In this document: positions 53,005-64,000 of the stretch, piece by piece
Layout of the letters: the number at the start of each line of letters is the position of its first letter
Numbering within the stretch: the stretch's first letter is position 1
Assembly (NCBI RefSeq): GCF_900111735.1
Contig: NZ_FOHW01000013.1
Coordinates: forward strand, 57,643-121,642
Length of the DNA: 64,000 nt
Reading direction: 5' to 3'
From: Pseudomonas graminis
GTDB lineage: Bacteria; Pseudomonadota; Gammaproteobacteria; Pseudomonadales; Pseudomonadaceae
Program-made: the position numbers and the translations under genes
Notes under the pieces: generated by a model
Seen by the model: only the letters and a program-made list of their open reading frames with translations
What the model was told of the DNA's origin: nothing
The model's database searches: none

Positions 53005-56000
53005 CTACGACTCCACCAGCGCCATCGCCTCCTCTACGTCCACCGCCACCAGCCGTGAACAACCCGGTTCGTGCATGGTGACCCCCATCAACTGATCAGC
53101 CATTTCCATGGCGATCTTGTTGTGGGTGATGTAGATGAACTGCACCGTCTGCGACATCTCTTTGACCAACCGGGCGTAGCGCCCCACGTTGGCGTCGTCC
53201 AGCGGTGCATCGACCTCGTCGAGCATGCAGAACGGCGCCGGGTTGAGTTTGAAGATGGCAAAAACCAGCGCCAGCGCGGTCAGGGCTTTCTCACCCCCGG
53301 ACAGCAAATGGATCGTGCTGTTTTTCTTGCCGGGAGGGCGCGCCATGATTGTCACCCCTGTATCGAGTAAATCTTCGCCCGTCAGTTCCAAGTAAGCGCT
53401 GCCGCCACCGAAAACTTTTGGAAAAAGTGCCTGAATTCCGCCGTTTATCTGATCAAAGGTCTCCTTGAAACGGTTGCGGGTTTCCTTGTCGATTTTGCGG
53501 ATCACGTTTTCCAGGGTGTCCAGCGCTTCGACCAGATCGGCGTCCTGGGCGTCCAGATAGCGTTTGCGCTCGGACTGCTGCTGATACTCGTCGATGGCCG
53601 CGAGGTTGATGGCGCCCAGACGCTGGATCCGCGCGGCGATGCGCTCGAGTTCTTCTTCGGCGGCCTTCTCGTTGGCGTCGGCGGTCAGGGTCGCCAACAC
53701 GCCGTCCAGGTCGTAGCCGTCTTCGTGCAATTGCTCCTGAAGCGCCTTGCGTCGCACGGTCAGCGATTGCCATTCCAAGCGCTGTTGTTCCAGTTGCCCA
53801 CGCAGCAACTGCGATTGCTGCTCGGCCTGGGTACGACGTTTCTCCGCTTCGCGCAGTTCGCGGTCAGCGTCTTCCAGGGCGTTCTTGGCGGTGCGCATCT
53901 CTTCGTCGACGACCATGCGCTTTTCCAGCAGCTCTTCGAGCTTCATGCGCAATTCTTCCAGCGGCGCGGCGCCCTCCTCCAGATTCAGGCTCAGTTGCTC
54001 GCGCTTCTCGGTCAGGCGCTCGGACTGCATCTCCAGCCGCTCCAGGGCCTGACGCGTGGAATCATGCTGCGCGCGCAGCGATCCCAGGCGTACGGCCAGC
54101 TGGTTGGCGTGATCCTTATGCTGGCGGGCTTCCTGACGCACCCGGTCCAGACGCTCGCGCAGGCTGTCGCGCTGGGCGAGCAGCAACTCGCGCTGTTCGG
54201 TGTCCAGCGCCATGCTGTCGAGGGCGTCCTGCAATTGCAGGCGGGATTCGCCGAGGGTTTCCTGCTCCATGGCCCGCTGTTCGGCGAGCTCGGTCAATTC
54301 TTCGTCAAGCCGCGTGCGGCGCAGGGTCAGCTGCTCGACCTTGGCTTTGGCGGCGGACAGCTGCGCCTTGAGCTCGCTTTGCTGGCGGGCTTCGTCCTGC
54401 AAGCGGCGGCGCAATTGCTCACGGTTGTCTTCCTGAGTGCGTTGCTGTTCGCGCTGAGTTAACAGTTGCTCGTCCAGCGCGGCCAGGGTCGCTTCTCGCT
54501 CTTCGCGCTCGGCTTCCAGACGCTGCAATTCCTGCCCCCGCGCCAGCACGCCGCTTTCGGCTTCGCTGGCGCGGCGCACACGGAGAAAATCCCGACCGAC
54601 CCAATAGCCGTCGCGACTGATCAAGCTTTCACCGGCGCCCAGTTGCCCGCGCAGCGCCAGGGCATCGTCGAGGGTTTCGACGGGTTTGACCTGGCCCAGC
54701 CAGTGGGTCAGATCGACCTGCGTATCGACCTTGTCCAGCAGGCTGCCAGGGATGCGCGTGACATCAGCGCCGGGACTCACCAGGCGCAGGTCGCCCTGAC
54801 TGAAGCCCACCAGATCCAGCCCGGCAAAATCATCCACCAGCACCGCATTCAGGTCGGCGCCCAGCACGGTCTCCACGGCCATTTCCCAGCCCGCCTCGAC
54901 CCGCAACCCTTCGGCCAGACGCGGACGCTCGCTCAACTGATGATCACGCAGCCATTCGGCAGTGCCGGTGCCCGGATCAAGTGCCGCCTGTTGCAGCGCC
55001 TCCAGCGACGCGAGGCGACCGTTCAAGCGTTGCAGATCGCCCTGGGCCTGCTGTTGCGCCTGGGTGGCCTGTTGCAGATCGACGCGCAATTGCTCAAGGC
55101 GCTCGATCAGCTGTTCTTCTTCGGCGGTCAGTTCTTCAAAGGCCATTTCCCGCGCCGCGAGGTCCTCGCTGAGTTCGAGAATCGCCGCGTCTTCGGGGTC
55201 CGCCGCGAGCAATTGACGCTCTTCACCCAGACGCCGCTGACGCTCGGCCAGACGCTCCAGGCTGGTTTCCAGCTGCTGAATGCGCGACTGCTGCACTTCT
55301 GCCTGCCGCCGGGGTTCGGCGGACGTGAGGTTGAAGGCGTCCCACTGCTCCTGCCAGCCGTGCATGGCGGTTTCGGCGTCTTCCAGCGCGGCGGCGGATT
55401 CTTCGGCGGCCGCGAGGGTGATTTCCTGCTCCGGCTCGAGCATTTCCAGCTCTTCGCCAAGGGTCGCCAGCAGCGTGCGGTCGTGGCCCAGATGGGATTC
55501 GGTTTCCAGGCGCGCACGCTCGGCTTCGCGCAGATCGTCCTGCAACTGGCGCAGACGTTGCTGGCCGTGCTGAATGCTCTGCTCGACCCGGGCGATGTCG
55601 CCGCCCACGGAATAGAAACGCCCCTGCACCAGATTGAATCGTTCGGACAGCTCGTGATGACCGTCGCGCAGGCGCTCGATGGCCGCATCGGCGCTGCGCT
55701 GGTCGGCGACCAGCGACTCGAACCCGACCTCCTGATTGCCGATCACCGACTCGCGCTGGGCCACTTGCTCATTCAGCGCCTGCCAGCGCAACGCCGACAG
55801 TTGCGCCTTGAGCTGACGTTCCTCGGCCTTGTATTCCTGATACTTCTCGGCCGCCTGGGCCTGACGCTGCAATCGCTCCAGTTGCCGACCCAGCTCGTCG
55901 CGCAAATCGGTCAGGCGCGCGAGGTTCTCGTGGGTACGACGAATGCGGTTTTCGGTGTCGCGGCGGCGCTCCTTGTATTTGGAGATGCCGGCGGCTTCTT

Positions 56001-56493
56001 CGATGAAGTTGCGCAGGTCTTCGGGCTTGGCTTCGATCAGCTTGGAGATCATGCCCTGTTCGATGATCGAGTAGCTGCGCGGACCCAGGCCGGTGCCGAG
56101 GAAGATGTCGGTAATGTCGCGGCGGCGGCATTTGGTGCCGTTGAGGTAATAGCTGTTCTGGCTGTCGCGGGTGACTTTGCGGCGAATGGATATTTCCGCG
56201 TAGCTGGCGTATTCGCCGACCAGGGTGCCGTCGGAGTTATCGAAGACCAGCTCGATGCTCGCCTGGCTCACGGGTTTGCGGCTGGTGGAGCCGTTGAAGA
56301 TGACGTCGGTCATCGACTCGCCGCGCAGGTTCTTGGCCGAGCTTTCGCCCATGACCCAGCGCACCGCGTCGATGATGTTGGATTTGCCGCATCCATTGGG
56401 GCCGACCACGGCCGCCATGTTGCTGGGGAAGTTCACCGTCGTCGGGTCGACGAACGATTTGAACCCGGCCAGCCTGATGCATTTGAGGCGCAT
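53005..56493 (-). CDS. smc: Chromosome segregation protein SMC
   Basis: 1162 residues. Walker A VVGPNGCGKSNIIDAVRWVM is near the N-terminus (LAGFKSFVDPTTVNFPSN). Long coiled coils flank a hinge region (~520-640, RLRLVSPGADVTRIPG). The C-terminal signature is LLSGGEKALTALALVFAIFK, with Walker B PFCMLDEVDAPLDDANV. Full-length condensin-type ATPase. The gene lies three bases from the gntR stop and is followed by zipA in the same direction after 275 bp. Confidence 0.97.
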   Translation of the reverse strand: MRLKCIRLAGFKSFVDPTTVNFPSNMAAVVGPNGCGKSNIIDAVRWVMGESSAKNLRGESMTDVIFNGSTSRKPVSQASIELVFDNSDGTLVGEYASYAEISIRRKVTRDSQNSYYLNGTKCRRRDITDIFLGTGLGPRSYSIIEQGMISKLIEAKPEDLRNFIEEAAGISKYKERRRDTENRIRRTHENLARLTDLRDELGRQLERLQRQAQAAEKYQEYKAEERQLKAQLSALRWQALNEQVAQRESVIGNQEVGFESLVADQRSADAAIERLRDGHHELSERFNLVQGRFYSVGGDIARVEQSIQHGQQRLRQLQDDLREAERARLETESHLGHDRTLLATLGEELEMLEPEQEITLAAAEESAAALEDAETAMHGWQEQWDAFNLTSAEPRRQAEVQQSRIQQLETSLERLAERQRRLGEERQLLAADPEDAAILELSEDLAAREMAFEELTAEEEQLIERLEQLRVDLQQATQAQQQAQGDLQRLNGRLASLEALQQAALDPGTGTAEWLRDHQLSERPRLAEGLRVEAGWEMAVETVLGADLNAVLVDDFAGLDLVGFSQGDLRLVSPGADVTRIPGSLLDKVDTQVDLTHWLGQVKPVETLDDALALRGQLGAGESLISRDGYWVGRDFLRVRRASEAESGVLARGQELQRLEAEREEREATLAALDEQLLTQREQQRTQEDNREQLRRRLQDEARQQSELKAQLSAAKAKVEQLTLRRTRLDEELTELAEQRAMEQETLGESRLQLQDALDSMALDTEQRELLLAQRDSLRERLDRVRQEARQHKDHANQLAVRLGSLRAQHDSTRQALERLEMQSERLTEKREQLSLNLEEGAAPLEELRMKLEELLEKRMVVDEEMRTAKNALEDADRELREAEKRRTQAEQQSQLLRGQLEQQRLEWQSLTVRRKALQEQLHEDGYDLDGVLATLTADANEKAAEEELERIAARIQRLGAINLAAIDEYQQQSERKRYLDAQDADLVEALDTLENVIRKIDKETRNRFKETFDQINGGIQALFPKVFGGGSAYLELTGEDLLDTGVTIMARPPGKKNSTIHLLSGGEKALTALALVFAIFKLNPAPFCMLDEVDAPLDDANVGRYARLVKEMSQTVQFIYITHNKIAMEMADQLMGVTMHEPGCSRLVAVDVEEAMALVES

Positions 56494-56496
56494 GAA

Positions 56497-57156
56497 TCAG
56501 CTGGCCGCCAGGGCAGACAAAACCGATTGGCAGCTGCGCTCGGCGTAGCAGGTCAGCACGTCGCGGATGCGCGCCAGATCCCGCGCCACCACCGCTTCGA
56601 GCAACTGGCCGAACAGGGTCAGGTATTCGCTCATTTCCGCCTGGCGTTGATCCAGGGCGAGGAAGTAGAAGCGGCTCATGGAGGGCTGCAGGTTCTCGAC
56701 GGTCTCTTCCAGGTACGGATTATTGGCAAATGGATAAGCCGCGCGCATGACGTTGAAGCTCTCTTCGACGAAGCCCTTGACGTCCTGGCGCTCGCAATTG
56801 GCCATGAGCCGGTGCTGAATCTGCTGGAACGGCGCCAGGTCGACGGGCTCCTTCCAGCTGCGCGCCACCGCCAGACCGAGGAGGATGTACATCTCACTCA
56901 TCAAGGCGCAGAGGCTGGTGATGTTGTGCGGGGTCAGGACCGACACCTGCGCGCCGCGACGGGGCAGGATCACGATCAGATGGCGGCGCTCAAGAATCAG
57001 CAACGCCTCGCGCACCGAGCCCCGGCTCACGTTCAGCGCGGCCGTGACCTTCTGCTCCTGAATCCGCTCCCCTGGCTTGAGCTCGCCGCGGATGATGCGC
57101 TCGGCAAGGTGATGAGCGATCTGCTCGGCGAGGCTGTCAGGTGCCTTGAACGTCAT
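56497..57156 (-). CDS. GntR-family (FCD/FadR type) transcriptional regulator
   Basis: 219 residues. N-terminal winged HTH (LAERIIRGELKPGERIQEQK, ALNVSRGSVREALLILERRH, LIVILPRRGAQVSVLT) and a C-terminal FCD ligand domain (Asp/His/Arg-type, MRAAYPFANNPYLEETVENL). Divergent from xdhA, across the 57157-57474 spacer that contains two matching dyads. Probably regulates the xanthine dehydrogenase/guanine deaminase operon in response to a purine-related ligand; inference by position. Confidence 0.9.
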   Translation of the reverse strand: MTFKAPDSLAEQIAHHLAERIIRGELKPGERIQEQKVTAALNVSRGSVREALLILERRHLIVILPRRGAQVSVLTPHNITSLCALMSEMYILLGLAVARSWKEPVDLAPFQQIQHRLMANCERQDVKGFVEESFNVMRAAYPFANNPYLEETVENLQPSMSRFYFLALDQRQAEMSEYLTLFGQLLEAVVARDLARIRDVLTCYAERSCQSVLSALAAS

Positions 57157-57474
57157 TTCTTACCTTCAACTTCTTTGGTCGCAAACAAGCGGCGCAGTGT
57201 ATCGCACTGCATGTCTGTGGCGCAGGGCCATAGTGGGGAAACTGGCACGAATTAAGCAGAAACACGGACATGTTCTGATCATGAGCACCCAGTCTTTAAA
57301 CATCGTCGTCAGGCGGGTTATCGGCAATTTCCGGAAATAATGAATTTCTTGACCTTTGAGTCAGATATTAATTGACCCGATAGTCAGAGCTGATAGATTC
57401 ATCGACATGTTCGATGACCCCTCCGCCGGCACCTGTGACCAGTGCTTTTTAACGACAAGAACGAGGCGCGACCC
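57157..57474. promoter_or_regulatory. gntR-xdhA divergent intergenic region with a paired operator
   Basis: 318 bp without a gene. TTGACCTTTGAGTCAGA at 57349-57365 and TTGACCCGATAGTCAGA at 57372-57388 are two 17-bp copies of TTGACC-N5-GTCAGA. Each contains the dyad TGAC-N6-GTCA, 23 bp apart start to start (about two helical turns). They sit between gntR and the xdhA ribosome site (GAGG before GTG 57475) and are the most likely regulator site. Confidence 0.6.
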
Positions 57475-58936
<1,462 letters not shown>

Positions 58937-58944
<8 letters not shown>

Positions 58945-61378
58945 CCATCATTCAGCCAGGTCCCAGGAAGAAATGGTCGCCCTGTTTCAACAGGACCTGA
59001 CCACCGGCGTCGGCCGCAGCGTCAAACACGACAGCGCCGACAAGCACGTCTCCGGCGAAGCGATCTACATCGACGACCGTCTCGAATTCCCCAATCAGCT
59101 GCACGTGTATGCGCGGCTGTCCGACCGTGCCCACGCGCGCATCGTCCGCGTCGACGTGGCGCCCTGCTACGCCTTCGACGGCGTGCGCATCGCCATCACC
59201 CACGAAGACATTCCCGGCCTCAAGGACATCGGCCCGCTGCTGCCTGGCGATCCGTTACTGGCCATCGACACGGTCGAGTTCGTCGGTCAGCCGGTGATTG
59301 CCGTGGCCGCGCGGGATCTGGAGACCGCACGCAAGGCGGCAATGGCGGCGATCATCGAATACGAAGACCTGGAGCCGGTGCTCGACGTCGTCCAGGCCTA
59401 TCGCGACAAACACTTCGTGCTCGACAGCCACACCCACCAGCGCGGTGATTCGGCGACGGCGCTGGCGTCCGCTCCCCACCGGATTCAGGGCACGCTGCAC
59501 ATCGGCGGTCAGGAACACTTCTACCTGGAGACGCAGATTTCGTCGGTGATGCCCACGGAAGACGGCGGCATGATCGTCTATTGCTCGACGCAGAATCCGA
59601 CCGAAGTGCAGAAGCTCGTCGCCGAAGTGCTGGATGTGTCGATGAACAAGATCGTCGTCGACATGCGCCGCATGGGCGGCGGCTTTGGCGGCAAGGAAAC
59701 CCAGGCCGCGAGCCCCGCGTGCTTGTGCGCAGTGATTGCGCGCCTGACCGGTCAGCCGACCAAGATGCGCCTGCCGCGCGTGGAAGACATGATGATGACC
59801 GGCAAGCGTCATCCGTTTTACGTCGAGTACGACGTGGGCTTTGACAACGATGGACGCCTGCACGGCATTCAGCTGGAGCTGGCGGGCAACTGCGGTTATT
59901 CGCCGGACCTGTCCGCGTCCATCGTCGACCGCGCGATGTTCCATGCCGACAATTCGTATTACCTGGGCGACGCTACCATCAATGGCCATCGCTGCAAGAC
60001 CAACACCGCGTCGAACACAGCCTATCGCGGTTTCGGCGGCCCCCAGGGGATGGTCGCCATCGAAGAAGTGATGGACGCCATCGCCCGGCATCTGGGCAAG
60101 GACCCGCTGGCGGTGCGCAAGGCCAACTACTACGGCAAGACCGAGCGCAACGTCACCCACTACTACCAGACGGTCGAGCACAACATGCTCGAAGAAATGA
60201 CCGCCGAACTGGAAGAAAGCAGTGACTACGCCGAGCGGCGCAAAGCCATCACGGCCTACAACGCCCACAGCCCGATTCTGAAAAAAGGCCTGGCCTTGAC
60301 GCCGGTCAAGTTCGGCATTTCCTTCACCGCCAGCTTCCTCAATCAGGCCGGCGCGCTCATCCACATTTACACCGACGGCAGCATCCATCTCAATCACGGC
60401 GGCACCGAGATGGGCCAGGGCCTGAACGTCAAAGTGGCGCAAGTGGTGGCCGAGGTGTTTCAGGTCGACATCGATCGCGTGCAGATCACCGCGACCAACA
60501 CCGACAAGGTGCCGAACACGTCGCCGACGGCGGCTTCCAGCGGCGCTGACCTGAACGGCAAGGCCGCGCAGAATGCAGCGGAAATCCTCAAGCAGCGGTT
60601 GGTGGAATTCGCGGCGAAGCATTACCAGTGCGACGAGTCGCAGGTCGAGTTTCGCAACGGCCACGTAAGGGTCGGCGAGCAGGTCATCAGCTTCGACACC
60701 CTGGCGCAGCAGGCGTGGATGGGCCAGGTGTCGCTGTCCAGCACGGGCTATTACAAGACGCCGAAGATCTTCTACGACCGCAGCCAGGCGCGCGGCCGGC
60801 CCTTCTATTACTTTGCTTTCGGCGCGGCCTGCACCGAAGTGCTGGTCGACACCCTGACCGGCGAATACAAAATGTTGCGCACGGACATTCTCCATGACGT
60901 CGGCGCCTCGCTAAACCCGGCCATCGACATCGGCCAGGTCGAGGGCGGCTACATTCAAGGGATGGGCTGGCTGACCACCGAGGAACTGGTCTGGAACGAC
61001 AAGGGCAAGCTGATGACCAACGGACCGGCCGGCTACAAGATTCCGGCCGTGGCGGACATGCCGGCGGACCTGCGCGTGAAGCTGGTGGAAAACCGCAAGA
61101 ACCCGGAAGACACGGTGTTTCATTCCAAAGCCGTGGGCGAGCCGCCGTTCATGCTGGGCATCGCCGCGTGGTGCGCGATCAAGGATGCGGTGGCAAGTCT
61201 GGGCGATTACAAGCATCAGCCGAAAATCGACGCGCCGGCGACCCCGGAACGGGTGTTGTGGGGGTGCGAGCAGATGCGGGCTTTGCGTCGGGATGCGGAG
61301 TTAGCTGCCGAGAACGCTGCCGAGATCGTTCCCGCGCTCCGCGTGGGAATGCAGCCCGAGACGCTCCGCGTCGATTAA
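58937..61378 (+). CDS. xdhB: Xanthine dehydrogenase molybdopterin-binding subunit
   Basis: 813 residues. Mo-pterin motifs: RMGGGFGGKETQAASPACLC, RGFGGPQGMVAIEEVMDAI, GTEMGQGLNVKVAQVVAEVF, GASLNPAIDIGQVEGGYIQG and the catalytic Glu region SKAVGEPPFMLGIAAW. It converts hypoxanthine to xanthine and xanthine to urate with XdhA. Start ATG overlaps xdhA. The last ~20 codons (AENAAEIVPALRVGMQPETL) are encoded by a family E repeat, so the true C-terminus has probably been replaced or extended by repeat insertion. Confidence 0.95.
61326..61374. repeat. Family E repeat inside the 3' end of xdhB
   Basis: GATCGTTCCCGCGCTCCGCG then TGGGAATGCAGCCC and GACGCTCCGCGTCGATT match copies at 21426-21477 and 48773-48885. 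The xdhB frame reads through it to a stop three bases later. Confidence 0.8.
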
Positions 61379-61401
61379 ACAGTGGCGACCTGTGCTGCCG
61401 C

Positions 61402-61470
61402 TTTCGCGAGCAAGCTCGCTCTTACAGTCCAAGTGCGATCCCTGTAGGAGTGAGCTTGCTCGCGATGAGG
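61402..61470. repeat. REP palindrome pair, family B
   Basis: CTTTCGCGAGCAAGCTCGCT and TGTAGGAGTGAGCTTGCTCG arms, same family as 17532-17603, between xdhB and xdhC. Confidence 0.9.
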
Positions 61471-61525
61471 CCGGCACGGGCAATGACGATGTTTGATCTG
61501 CCAACCCGCCGATCAGGAGAATCAA

Positions 61526-62365
61526 ATGAATAACTGGATCAGCGCCCTCGCCGACTTGCAGCAGCAGGGCGAGGCCTGCGTGCTGGTGACCATCATCGAG
61601 GAGCGTGGCTCGACGCCGCGCAATGCCGGCTCGAAAATGGTCGTCAGCGCCGGGCGCATCTTCGACACCATAGGCGGCGGGCACCTGGAATACAAGGCCA
61701 TGGAAATCGCCCGGGAGATGCTCGCCAGCGGCAGCCAGCAAACCCGTCTGGAACGCTTCAGTCTCGGCGCCAGCCTGGGCCAGTGCTGCGGCGGCGTGAA
61801 TGTGTTGCTGTTCGAACCCATGGGCCAGCCCCAGGCGCACATTGCCGTTTTCGGCGCCGGCCACGTCGGTCGCGCGCTGGTGCCGTTGCTCGCCAGCCTG
61901 CCCTGCCGCGTGCGCTGGATCGATTCTCGCGAAGCAGAATTTCCCGCGCAGTTGCCGGAAGGCGTGACGCAGATCCTCAGCGAGGACGTCATCGAAGAAG
62001 TGGATAACCTCCCTGCCGGCAGCTATTGCATCGTCATGACCCACAATCATCAACTGGACCTTGAACTCACCGCCGCCATTCTCAAGCGGGGGGATTTCAG
62101 CTATTTCGGCCTGATCGGCTCGAAAACCAAGCGTGTGAAATTCGAGCATCGCCTGCGTGATCGTGGCTTCGACGCCGCGCTGCTGCAGCGCATGCGTTGC
62201 CCGATGGGCCTGACCGAGGTCAAAGGCAAGCTGCCCATGGAGATCGCCGTGTCCATCGCCGGCGAAGTGATCGCCACCTACAACGCTCATTTCGGCGAGC
62301 AAAGCACCACTGCCGAACCTGTCGCCAAGCTGCTGCCGGTGTCCCGCCGCAGCCAGGCCCAATGA
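61526..62365 (+). CDS. xdhC: Xanthine dehydrogenase accessory protein XdhC
   Basis: 279 residues; ATG 61526 (MNNWISALADLQQQGE) after CAGGAGA. The N-terminal XdhC/CoxI motif is VTIIEERGSTPRNAGSKMVV, with the GGG(H) loop DTIGGGHLEYKAMEIAREML. The Rossmann-like C-terminal domain has HIAVFGAGHVGRALVPLLAS and FGLIGSKTKRVKFEHRL. It binds molybdenum cofactor and inserts the sulfurated form into XdhB. Operon with xdhAB, across a REP pair. Confidence 0.95.
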   Translation: MNNWISALADLQQQGEACVLVTIIEERGSTPRNAGSKMVVSAGRIFDTIGGGHLEYKAMEIAREMLASGSQQTRLERFSLGASLGQCCGGVNVLLFEPMGQPQAHIAVFGAGHVGRALVPLLASLPCRVRWIDSREAEFPAQLPEGVTQILSEDVIEEVDNLPAGSYCIVMTHNHQLDLELTAAILKRGDFSYFGLIGSKTKRVKFEHRLRDRGFDAALLQRMRCPMGLTEVKGKLPMEIAVSIAGEVIATYNAHFGEQSTTAEPVAKLLPVSRRSQAQ

Positions 62366-62389
62366 ATCCCGGAAGAACGATCAACTGAC

Positions 62390-63706
62390 ATGACCCTTGA
62401 TATCAGCAACGCCAAAAAGGCCTACCGCGCCGCCATCATTCACAGCATCGCCGACCCTGCCGAAGTGGCCCTGGAAGCGTCGTACGAGTATTTCGAAGAC
62501 GGCCTGATGCTGGTCGAAAACGGCAAGATCGTCGCCCTCGGCAATGCCGAAGACCTGCTGAAGACCCTCGCCGACGACGTCGAAATCGTCAGCTATCAGG
62601 ACGCGCTGATCACCGCCGGTTTCATCGACACCCATATCCATTTGCCGCAGACCGGCATGGTCGGGTCGTACGGCGAGCAGTTACTCGACTGGCTGAATAC
62701 CTACGTGTTTCCCTGCGAGAAGCAGTTCGAAGACCCTGAGCATTCGGCGCAGGTGGCTGACATCTTTCTCAAGGAATTGCTGCGCAACGGCACCACCACA
62801 GCACTGGTGTTCGGCAGTCGGCACAAGGAGTCGGTGGAAGCGCTGTTCAGTGCCGCCGAGAAGCTCAATCTGCGCCTGATCGCCGGCAAGGTGATGATGG
62901 ACCGCAACGCGCCGGATTATCTGGTGGACACCGCCGAATCCAGCTACGTCGACAGCAAGGCGCTGATCGAACGCTGGCATGGCAAGGGCCGTCTGCATTA
63001 CGCCGTGACCCCGCGCTTCGCCCCGACCAGCACCCCTGAACAATTGACCCGTGCCGGGCAGCTGCTGAATGAATACCCCGACCTGTACATGCAGACGCAT
63101 ATCAGTGAAAACCTGAAGGAAGTCGAATGGGTCAAGGCGCTGTTCCCGGAGCGCAAGAACTACCTGGACGTGTACGACCATTTCAACCTGCTCGGCGAGC
63201 GCTCGATGTTCGCCCATGGTGTGCACCTGTGCGACGAAGAGTGTGAACGCCTGGCGGAAACCGGCTCAGCCATCGCCTTCTGCCCGACCTCCAATCTCTT
63301 TCTGGGCAGTGGCTTGTTCAATCTGCCGATGGCGGAAAGGCACAAGGTCAATGTCGGCCTGGGCACCGATATCGGCGCCGGGACGAGCTTCTCACTGCTG
63401 CACACCTTGAACGAGGCGTACAAAGTCATGCAGCTGCAAGGCGCCAAACTGAGCCCGTTCAAATCGCTGTATCTGGCGACACTGGGCGGCGCACGGGCGC
63501 TGCGGCTCGAAGACAAGATCGGCAATCTGCAGCCGGGCAGTGAAGCGGACTTCGTGGTGCTCGACTTCAACGCCACGCCGCTGCTGGCCTACCGCATGAG
63601 TCAGGCCACGAGCATCGAAGAGCGGTTGTTTGTGTTGATGACCCTGGGCGATGACCGGACCGTAAGCGAAACGTATTCGGCGGGGGCGCGGGTGCATAAG
63701 CGCTAA
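62390..63706 (+). CDS. guaD: Guanine deaminase
   Basis: 438 residues of the amidohydrolase superfamily. Metal ligands: GFIDTHIHLPQTGMVGSYGE (HxH), MQTHISENLKEVEWVK (His), FAHGVHLCDEECERLAE (His) and GLGTDIGAGTSFSLLHTLNE (Asp). It deaminates guanine to xanthine, feeding XdhAB. Starts 24 bp after xdhC. Full length for the bacterial GuaD type. REP elements follow. Confidence 0.95.
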   Translation: MTLDISNAKKAYRAAIIHSIADPAEVALEASYEYFEDGLMLVENGKIVALGNAEDLLKTLADDVEIVSYQDALITAGFIDTHIHLPQTGMVGSYGEQLLDWLNTYVFPCEKQFEDPEHSAQVADIFLKELLRNGTTTALVFGSRHKESVEALFSAAEKLNLRLIAGKVMMDRNAPDYLVDTAESSYVDSKALIERWHGKGRLHYAVTPRFAPTSTPEQLTRAGQLLNEYPDLYMQTHISENLKEVEWVKALFPERKNYLDVYDHFNLLGERSMFAHGVHLCDEECERLAETGSAIAFCPTSNLFLGSGLFNLPMAERHKVNVGLGTDIGAGTSFSLLHTLNEAYKVMQLQGAKLSPFKSLYLATLGGARALRLEDKIGNLQPGSEADFVVLDFNATPLLAYRMSQATSIEERLFVLMTLGDDRTVSETYSAGARVHKR

Positions 63707-63720
63707 AGCGTCGCGGCACC

Positions 63721-63876
63721 CGTAGGAGCGTGGCTTGAAAGCGCCGCTGCACCTGTAGGAGCGTGGCTTGTCCCGCGATCTGCAGGGAACCGGCAGCAAA
63801 TCCGGCTCTGACTCAGTGCCGCAACGGGTATACGACGGGTTCCCCGCCGATCGCGGGACAAGCCACGCTCCTACAG
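63721..63876. repeat. REP palindromes, family A
   Basis: A partial arm at 63721 (CGTAGGAGCGTGGCTTGAAA) is followed by a full pair TGTAGGAGCGTGGCTTGTCC and GGGACAAGCCACGCTCCTAC. It is located just after guaD. Confidence 0.88.
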
Positions 63877-63919
63877 GAGACTTGCGTTCGACGCCGATTT
63901 TGGAAGCGGGTAAGAAATG

Positions 63920-64000
63920 GTAGGAGTGAGCTTGCTCGCGAATGCGGTGTGTCAGCCGAGACGGATGTCACTGGCTCGCCGCTTCGCGACCGTCGTAACC
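63920..64000. repeat. REP element, family B/D-like, cut by the window end
   Basis: GGTAGGAGTGAGCTTGCTCG then CGAATGCGGTGTGTCAG resembles the family B arm joined to the family D spacer motif. The matching right arm is beyond base 64000. Confidence 0.7.

Noticed and set aside
54466..57255. 929-codon plus-strand frame opposite smc and gntR
   Set aside because: Antisense frame over two well-supported genes. Composition (Leu/Gln/Arg/Ala-rich, low complexity) is typical of the complement of coiled-coil codons, with no domain motif.

Overview
The window is a stretch of a fluorescent-type Pseudomonas chromosome. The core DNA is GC-rich and carries several REP-type palindrome families. Gene order is typical of the genus: cbb3 oxidase (ccoNOQP-ccoGHIS), hemN, anr, apt, recR, ybaB, dnaX, then ffs, ligA, zipA, smc and xdhABC-guaD. 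Species cannot be fixed from this sequence alone.

Layout. (1) 1-7.1 kb: an accessory surface module, with an autotransporter running off the left edge (minus strand) and two long Ig-like-repeat proteins. (2) 7.2-8.4 kb: a small hypothetical protein and an alpha/beta hydrolase. (3) 9.3-21.4 kb: a microaerobic respiration block with one cbb3 oxidase set, its assembly genes ccoG/H/I/S, a SafE-like membrane protein with a Met/His-rich tail, hemN behind an almost perfect ANR box, anr itself, and apt. (4) 21.7-26.2 kb (minus strand): recR, an NADP-dependent oxidoreductase, ybaB and dnaX. (5) 26.4-31.9 kb: a periplasmic solute-binding protein, a Tat-exported AcpA-type phosphatase, a REP array, a Rap1a/Tai-like protein, a type I pantothenate kinase (coaA) and a HAD hydrolase.

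(6) 32,217-44,436: a 12.2-kb integrated element, visibly AT-richer than the core. It sits in the 3' part of ffs (4.5S SRP RNA) and is bounded by 72-bp direct repeats. Its left end carries a tyrosine integrase. Next come a promoter-terminator unit without an ORF (candidate small RNA), a tightly packed run of small unknown genes including two 57-residue four-cysteine proteins, an HTH protein, two structured 100-bp direct repeats around a secreted-protein gene, a two-gene membrane module and a serine recombinase. At the right end is a cargo cluster of a DUF2971-type protein plus three proteins with HEPN-like motifs. I consider this cargo the best candidate for an undescribed system, most likely anti-phage or toxin-like. 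That function is an inference.

(7) 44.4-64 kb: intact ffs (its 3' end now supplied by the element), a GNAT acetyltransferase, a GAF/degenerate-GGDEF/EAL phosphodiesterase, a zinc metallopeptidase-like protein, a nested 900-bp inverted-repeat region, ligA, zipA, smc, and a GntR regulator divergent from xdhA-xdhB-xdhC-guaD (purine catabolism). Two matching dyads in the divergent region are a plausible operator. No CRISPR array, rRNA or tRNA gene was seen.
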